A DNA stretch of 64,000 nucleotides, taken from positions 1-64,000 of the forward strand of contig NW_027458575.1 in assembly GCF_050624435.1 (NCBI RefSeq), read 5' to 3'. The notes below the pieces were generated by a model, which was not told the DNA's origin, did no database searches, and saw only the letters and a program-made list of their open reading frames with translations. The stretch comes from Tenrec ecaudatus (lineage: Eukaryota > Chordata > Mammalia > Afrosoricida > Tenrecidae). Positions 58,441 to 64,000 of this stretch are shown piece after piece; position 1 is the first letter of the stretch, and each line of letters opens with the position of its first letter. The translations under genes and the position numbers were made by a program.

Positions 58441-58799
58441 ATTTTTAAAACGTATTTACATAAAAATAATTTGCCATATTAAATTAAAGTTAATTGACAT
58501 AGATTCTGCAAACCTTTACCAAGTATGTTGCATGCTTTTCATTCTCTTTTAAGGGACTTTTTTCGCCACAGTTAGAATTTTTTAAATCTTGATCTACCCT
58601 CGTGATCAATCTTTTATTATGTGTCCATGTTCTCATTGTGATGTATCTAAAAAAACCCTCTCATTACCAAGTGTAAACTCATTCATATTTTCTAATTTTA
58701 TAGTCTTATTTACATTTTGGTCAGTAGTCCATATTATTTTATTAGTATTATTGCTATTGTTATTATAGATGCTGTGAGGTATGTGCAGGACCTCATATT

Positions 58800-59130
58800 G
58801 TTGTTGGACTGGAAAGGGTGTGGGGCAGGCTGTCATAAGCAGAGACCAGGTTGATTTGAGACATTCTAGGTTTATTCCTGCTAGGGCTTACAGAAGGAAA
58901 CGCCCAGTGGACTGCTTCACAAATCCAGTGAGAATCAAACAAGTTATAGACCCCAAACTTCCTTTCAGGTTGCAGTGGGGGTTGGTTTACAAGTTTACAG
59001 TCATCAGAGGATAAAACGGAGCAAAGTTCACAGAAAGAATTTACATTTCCCCAAGGGATTACGACAGCATCAATTTCTGTCTTCATTACTCCAGGGACTG
59101 TCACACCATTACCCTCTAAGGTTTCAGTCT
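58800..59130 (-). mobile_element. Possible solo LTR
   Basis: Complement of about 58871-58876 gives AATAAA; the stretch is more GC-balanced than its surroundings and could be an LTR starting TGTGACAGTCCC near 59107. No target duplication found, so unproven. Confidence 0.25.
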
Positions 59131-61200
59131 CCTTGCTCCTCTAAATGGTCATGCTTCCCCTTCCTGAATTAGGAGTATCTGGAATAATGAACAGGCTTTT
59201 AACTAAGTTTAAAAGGAATTTAATGGAGGGGAAGGAGCTGTTATGTTCTTGATCCCTTTTAACAAACTAAATCTCAACCAATTATGATACATTTTCACTG
59301 TTGATTAACAACATGCTACCACTTCCCCTTTCCTATATCAAGAGGGATTTAATTGCTTCAACTGTTCCATTCAGGAGAAGATGTGGAAGAGTGCGTATGC
59401 ACATTGTGCCTCATTTTGTACCCAAACCATTATACCACAATTGCATTGAGTTCAGTGTGTATTTAGTGATAATAATGTCAACCCAGGTATTCTGTCATGA
59501 CCTTACTAAGAAATTAATCCTGCTTTTAAAACACAGAACCTGTAATTCATTTTCTGATAAAGCGATATTATGCCTTTTATTATTCACCTCTATGTCATTT
59601 TAATGCTCTCCCTGGTAATTAACATATCTAAAGTGCACAAGTGAATTTGTATAGCTCAATGCATTTTAGCTCTGTATACACATAAGCTTTCTACTCCTAT
59701 GAAGTGTTACAGTCTTAGAAACTCACAGGGGCAGTTCCACCTTGTCCCATTGGGTCACTATGAGACAAAATTGACTCGATGACAGAGAGTTATTTTTTTG
59801 TAAGCATGTATACAGTTCAGCACACACGGTCCCCATGCGTGTTTGACCACTCTCCACAACCTTACCCCATCCTGATTATCTTCATCTGATAATGATATTA
59901 ACGAAGCTCAGGGTGGAGTTACCTCACCTTACCACCTGTGGCAATGACCAGGTCACAACCCATGGGTGGATGATCTACATGAGCACCCCTAGCTGGCCAC
60001 ACCGGGGGATCCCTCTTCTTACTTGTGAACTTTTGAGCAGAAGGAAGAACATTAACAAGGGTAGAAAATCGAATTAACCCAGAATTCTATTGAAGTTGAA
60101 GATGTTTGCTAATTTTCAAACACAACCTGTGAGTGGAACTCAGAGTGAGCCCAACACAAAGTTCCCATGCAGACAGGGCAAGTCTGGAGGGTGTTTAGGA
60201 TGCTTGAAGTATAGGAACCCACCTAACCGAGGGTGCAGATGCAAGATCACTATTATTGTTCATTGAAACAGGGTTATTCTCACATAGCGGGGATTAACAT
60301 AGAGCAGTGATTCCATTCCTATTTATTCCTTGAGTTTTCATAGCTTGTAATCAATGATATTGCATTCCATTTTATTAATTAAGATACCGTGCTTTCTCAA
60401 GCAAAACAATATTCTGGTTGTTAGTTTTCATTAAATCGGTTGTGAATAATAGTCTCTCTGTACAATACACTGAAACAGCGGTTTGTCCAGCACCATCCTC
60501 ATAGTCTTTCCCATGTGTGAGAGCATTGTTGTAATCACAGTCAATCCATCTTGATGGCCCTGTCCTTTCCCAATATTAGTGCCTCCTGATAATATATCCA
60601 AAGTTTGTGTGACAAACTTGTCATCTTAACTTCCAATGAGAATTCCGATGTGCTGCTTCTGAGACAGGCTTTTTTTTAAATGATAGAAAATGAACTCTGA
60701 TCATATGAGAAGGCTGCTTTGTAAAAAGAGGGACACACCTTGCTCCCTCCCCTGCTCCATTCAGAAATATACTATTTAACATGCTCATTGTTGTATGAAT
60801 CTTACCATACAGATTGGCGACACTTTTGAAGACATTGGAGTCTATGGTATTCTGTTTAGCATGCTAATCCAGAGACCAGAAATATGGGTTTATTTACAAG
60901 TTCAGCCCCTTTGCATGCCTGGGAATACTTAACAGTCTGACTTTAGGCGAACACAAGGGGGTGATGATTCTGCTAGCATATACATATAACTTATATTAGG
61001 TTCGTTTAAATAATAAAATTAAAAACCATGAAAGGAAGGTCATCAGATGCCCCAATACTCTCAATATATCTTCAATTCTTTTTTTTCATTCATCTACATT
61101 CCTTGTATGAATATACGGTATTATACTGTGCCAGAATTTTGTATGGATTTTTGTAAGTATAAGTTTTCCAAGATGTTGTCTCCTGGGTATTATGTGTGTT
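59131..61200. other. Mostly unassigned; one SINE and a possible RSS relic
   Basis: 59705-59800 is an AfroSINE on the complementary strand (agtcttagaaactcacaggg, gcagttccaccttgtcccat, cactatgagacaaaattgac, tcgatgacag). 60120-60175 resembles the sequence after an IGHV RSS (see findings). No gene called. Confidence 0.45.
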
Positions 61201-61204
61201 GTAA

Positions 61205-61860
61205 TTGTTGTTTTATTGTTAGGTGCTGTTCATTCAGGTCCAACTCATAACAATCATAGACACAAAAGAACAAAACACTGCCCAATTATGTGTCATCCTC
61301 AATATAATTCTTAAGTTTGACCCCATTATTACAGCCACTATGTCAGGCCATCTCAACGAGGGCCTTACTTTTTATCACTGTCCTCTACTTTGCCAAGTAT
61401 GATATGTTATCTCGCTCCCTTTTCCAAGGACTGGGTTCTCTTGATATCATGTGCAAAGGGAGTGAGGTAACATATCGCCATCCTTGTTTCTAAGGAGCAT
61501 TCTTGATTCATTCTTCCAAGAAAGATTTATTGGTTTCTTTGGCCAAATCAAAAGCAAACTCACTGCCATCATGTTAATGCTGACTCATAGCAAGTCCCTG
61601 TGGGTCCCTGTGGATATCCAAGACTGTAACTCTTTATAGGAGTAGAAAGTCCAGTCTTTCTCTTAAGGAGCCATTGCTGGTGGTACAGGCGCACTGGTTA
61701 AGCATTAGGCTAAGATCACATGGTCGGTTCCTTTGACAGACCATGTTAATGCCAATATTCCTTGACAGCACCACAATTCAAATGCAATGTTTATAAATCC
61801 TATTTAGTCAACGTTCAATTTTCATATGCATATGAAGCAATTGAAAATACCAAATACCAT
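61205..61860 (-). mobile_element. RTE/BovB-like fragment, minus, split by an AfroSINE
   Basis: Plus strand: attgttaggtgctgttcatt, aaaacactgcccaattatgt, ctctactttgccaagtatga, ttctaaggagcattcttga; resumes after the SINE with gacagcaccacaattcaaat, tttcatatgcatatgaagca. The SINE (61540-61740: gcaaactcactgccatcatg, gaccgac-like words, gactgtaactctttatagga, ggtggtacaggcgcactggt) is in plus orientation. Confidence 0.65.
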
Positions 61861-62340
61861 CATCTGAGTTATTCTTGGTATGATGATACCTAGCAGTAAA
61901 TTTGTTTTTGGCAAAGACATGTTTACCAAATATAGTAATATTTTTGGTCATTTGGAGGTTGTGTGACAACAATGGTATATTCACATGTGTAAATATAGAC
62001 TAATGTAGGTGTCATGAATCAGAAGAGTTATGGCCTGGTTTGTAGTGAATATTTTAATTTATTATCTATTTATATACCTATTTATCCTCCTGTGGGTCCT
62101 ACATGGTTTGTCTATCTCTCCCTCTCTTTGGATATCTCTATCTATCTATCACTGGAAATAAGAGTCCTTGATCTGTGGCTGCATAACGCTCCCTGAACAG
62201 AATGTATCCGGGTGAAACAAAGAGCTCAGGGAGAGGAAGTTATCATAAGGGCACTGCCAGCATCATTGTTTGAGTGAGAGGAGCAGGCCTAGGGACCTCA
62301 CTTTATCCTGTAGGCCTTTATGTACAAATGCACTTCCCAC
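61861..62340. other. Unassigned DNA upstream of V promoter
   Basis: A short ctatctatctat tract at about 62140. Nothing else recognised. Confidence 0.4.
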
Positions 62341-62348
62341 ATGCAAAT
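62341..62348 (+). promoter_or_regulatory. Ig promoter octamer, perfect
   Basis: ATGCAAAT, in heavy-chain orientation, 102 bp upstream of the third in-frame leader ATG. This is the Oct-1/Oct-2 site of V promoters. Confidence 0.85.
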
Positions 62349-62449
62349 ACCTCTTAGGCAGCCAGATGAAACCACAGCATGAACACACTTAAATTCTGAC
62401 TCCTTCTCACCCTGGTGCGTGTTCCCTGGGTATCATGGATCTTATGGAC

Positions 62450-62887
62450 ATGAAGGTCAATCATGTGTGGGTTCTCCTATTTATCGTGGCAACTCCGGAA
62501 GGTGAGTGCTTCAGGGACTCATACATGAAGTCTGGGGATGCAGCATCTGACACATGACTCACTGGGATTCTCTTTATCCCCAGGTGTCCTGGCCCAGGTG
62601 CAGCTACAAGAGTCAGGCCCTGGACTGGTGAAGCCCTCACAGACCCTGTCTCTCACCTCTGTTGTCTCTGGATTTTCCTTAACAAGCAATGCAGTGAACT
62701 GGATCCGCCAGGCTCCAGGAAAGGGACTGGAGTGGGTCGGTGATATATGGAGTGGTGGGAGCACACACTATAATCCAGCTCTCCAGTCCCGAGTCAGCAT
62801 CACCAGGGAAACCTCCAAAGGCCATGTTTATTTAAAACTGAGCTCTGTGAATCCTGAGGAAACAGCCATGTATTACTGTGCTAGAGA
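62450..62887 (+). CDS. IGHV: Immunoglobulin heavy variable gene, IGHV4/2-like, first Cys replaced by Ser
   Basis: Leader exon 62450-62501 ([17 protein letters not shown], like the IGHV4 MKHLW leader) ends at a consensus donor G|GTGAGT. Two further in-frame ATGs lie upstream (62435, 62444); 62450 is chosen because it matches the family start. V exon 62584-62887 follows a ccccag acceptor: [24 protein letters not shown], then [12 protein letters not shown] where TC is expected, so the first conserved Cys (IMGT 23) is Ser (TCT). Trp41 ([15 protein letters not shown]), a short CDR2 (IWSGGST), [10 protein letters not shown] and second Cys (AMYYCARD) are intact; no stop. Octamer, splice sites and RSS are all good. 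Without Cys23 the domain lacks its intrachain disulfide; it may be a non-productive V or a tolerated variant. Confidence 0.93.
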
Positions 62888-62926
62888 CACAGTGATGGGA
62901 AGTCAGTGTGAGCCCAGACACAAACC
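62888..62926 (+). promoter_or_regulatory. V recombination signal sequence, consensus 23-RSS
   Basis: Heptamer CACAGTG (62888-62894), 23-bp spacer, nonamer ACACAAACC (62918-62926); both motifs are perfect consensus. Confidence 0.97.
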
Positions 62927-63229
62927 TCCTTGCAACAGGCCATGGTTTCTGCAGATGCAGGCAAATGAAGTGTTTTTCTCAGGATGCTTTCCTCTCAGAA
63001 GCTGTGGTTTCCCCACCTTGTCAGCACCTCTCTTGGGATCCCCATGCACAGTGATTCTAGGGAACCTTCATATATCTGGACATGCGTTCTCTTCATTGGA
63101 ATGGGCTTTGTCTATCTTTGAACATCTATCCAAAATCAGAGTGCACAGTAATATGGCTTGATGATATCTATTTTCAATTGACTGTATTAACCAGTATCAT
63201 TTATTATCAAAGCTAAAAATATTCCAAAT
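62927..63229. other. 3' flank of the V gene, unassigned
   Basis: No CTCF-like motif found here, unlike the other V relics. Confidence 0.45.
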
Positions 63230-63380
63230 ATCAAAACTCATTATTCCTCTGTGGGTTTCTGAGACTGTAACTGTTACAGGAGTAAAAAGCCCCTTCTTTC
63301 TTCTGTGGTGAAGCTGGTGGTTTCTAACTGCTGACATGCAACCCTCATCCCAAAGCATAACCACTCCATCACCAGTGATC
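63230..63380 (+). mobile_element. AfroSINE-like SINE
   Basis: ctgtgggtttctgagactgt, aactgttacaggagtaaaaa, gccccttctttcttctgtgg, gctggtggtttctaactgct, gcataaccactccatcacca: the tenrec-type AfroSINE in full order. Confidence 0.75.
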
Positions 63381-63529
63381 CTTGTGGAAATATTAATGCA
63401 GGAAAATATTCTCATGTGAATCCAGATTTTTCTCCAAGCCATCAGATAGCTGGCCAATGTATCATTCCAGGGAATGCTCACGAATACACATTTACGTAAC
63501 AATCTTAACTTAGAACTAGATACTCTTGC

Positions 63530-64000
63530 CCATGTTGGTATTGTTTGGTACCCTTGAGTTGGTTTCAACTCCCAGAGAGCCTATGTACCACAGGATGAAA
63601 TACTGCCCAGAAGTGCACTATCCTCACAGTCATTCCTCTGTTGCACCCATCATTGCAGCCTGAGTGACAATCCACTTCCTTGAAAGTCTCTCCCTTGTTC
63701 ATTGTCATTCTGCTTTACCAAGCACAAGACCATTCTCTGGGTACCAGGTGCTCATGATGACATCCCGCAATAAGTGAGATAAAGTCTTACGTGAATGCAA
63801 GAAATATTCAAGATGTGCTTAATCCAAGACAGACCTGCTTGTGCTTTAGGCAGCCCGTGATATATTTAATATTATTCTCTAACACCATTACCCAAACGAA
63901 CCAATTCTTGGATATTGCTAATAGGGTGTTTGGCCATTATTGGAGTCACTCTTAGTTTCCACAACCACGGAAGGTGTTTCTGGTATTACAGACAGTGCCC
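63530..64000 (-). mobile_element. RTE/BovB-like fragment, minus
   Basis: Plus strand: ccttgagttggtttcaactc, atgaaatactgcccagaagt, cctcacagtcattcctctgt, tgctttaccaagcacaagac, aacaccattacccaaacgaa. Complement of the RTE 3' half; runs off the window. Confidence 0.6.

Noticed and set aside
1-64000. CRISPR arrays, tRNA or rRNA genes, bacterial operon features
   Set aside because: None seen; the sequence is vertebrate, with spliced V genes and mammalian retroelements.

Overview
The window looks like part of a mammalian immunoglobulin heavy-chain variable (IGHV) locus, or an orphon copy of one. The host is probably an afrotherian and most likely a tenrec. Three things support this: IGHV exons with leaders and 23-bp-spacer recombination signals (RSS); dense AfroSINE-like and RTE/BovB-like repeats; and hAT elements whose termini look like SPIN, which as I recall is known among afrotherians from tenrec. 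The species call is inference. No D, J or constant-region genes are seen.

V genes. On the minus strand: an IGHV3-like relic (1-335), an IGHV4/2-like relic (8671-8840) and an intact IGHV5-like gene (9581-10014). On the plus strand: an IGHV7-like pseudogene followed by an IGHV3-like FR3 relic (45.4-46.1 kb); an IGHV5-like gene that has lost its splice donor and RSS (48.6-49.1 kb) and its IGHV4/2-like neighbour relic (49.6-49.8 kb); a second IGHV7 plus IGHV3 relic pair (55.0-55.7 kb); and an IGHV4/2-like gene (62450-62887) with octamer and consensus RSS but Ser in place of the first conserved Cys. The arms 8319-11283 and 47357-50125 are inverted copies of one two-V segment, so V genes here point in both directions. 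The units 45.05-46.28 kb and 54.70-55.84 kb are direct copies. CTCF-like motifs lie just downstream of several V relics.

Between and around the V genes the DNA is a graveyard of transposons. The commonest repeat, which yields recurring peptide-like ORFs, is the long (about 2.2 kb) 3'UTR of one L1 family; the copy at 28.4-31.8 kb joins it directly to ORF2. There are two decayed SPIN-like hAT transposase copies (20.5-22.4 kb plus, 42.9-45.05 kb minus), short SPIN-like MITEs, RTE fragments, solo LTRs and AfroSINEs.

Two processed pseudogenes of host genes are recognisable: MSRB1, a selenoprotein gene (18071-19252, minus), nested in a hAT MITE that itself sits in an L1 3'UTR; and MIOX (about 37963-38973, plus). 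Only the V genes at 9.6-10.0 kb and 62.45-62.9 kb have intact splice sites, reading frame and RSS. No other functional protein-coding gene was found. Long stretches are unassigned and are marked as such.
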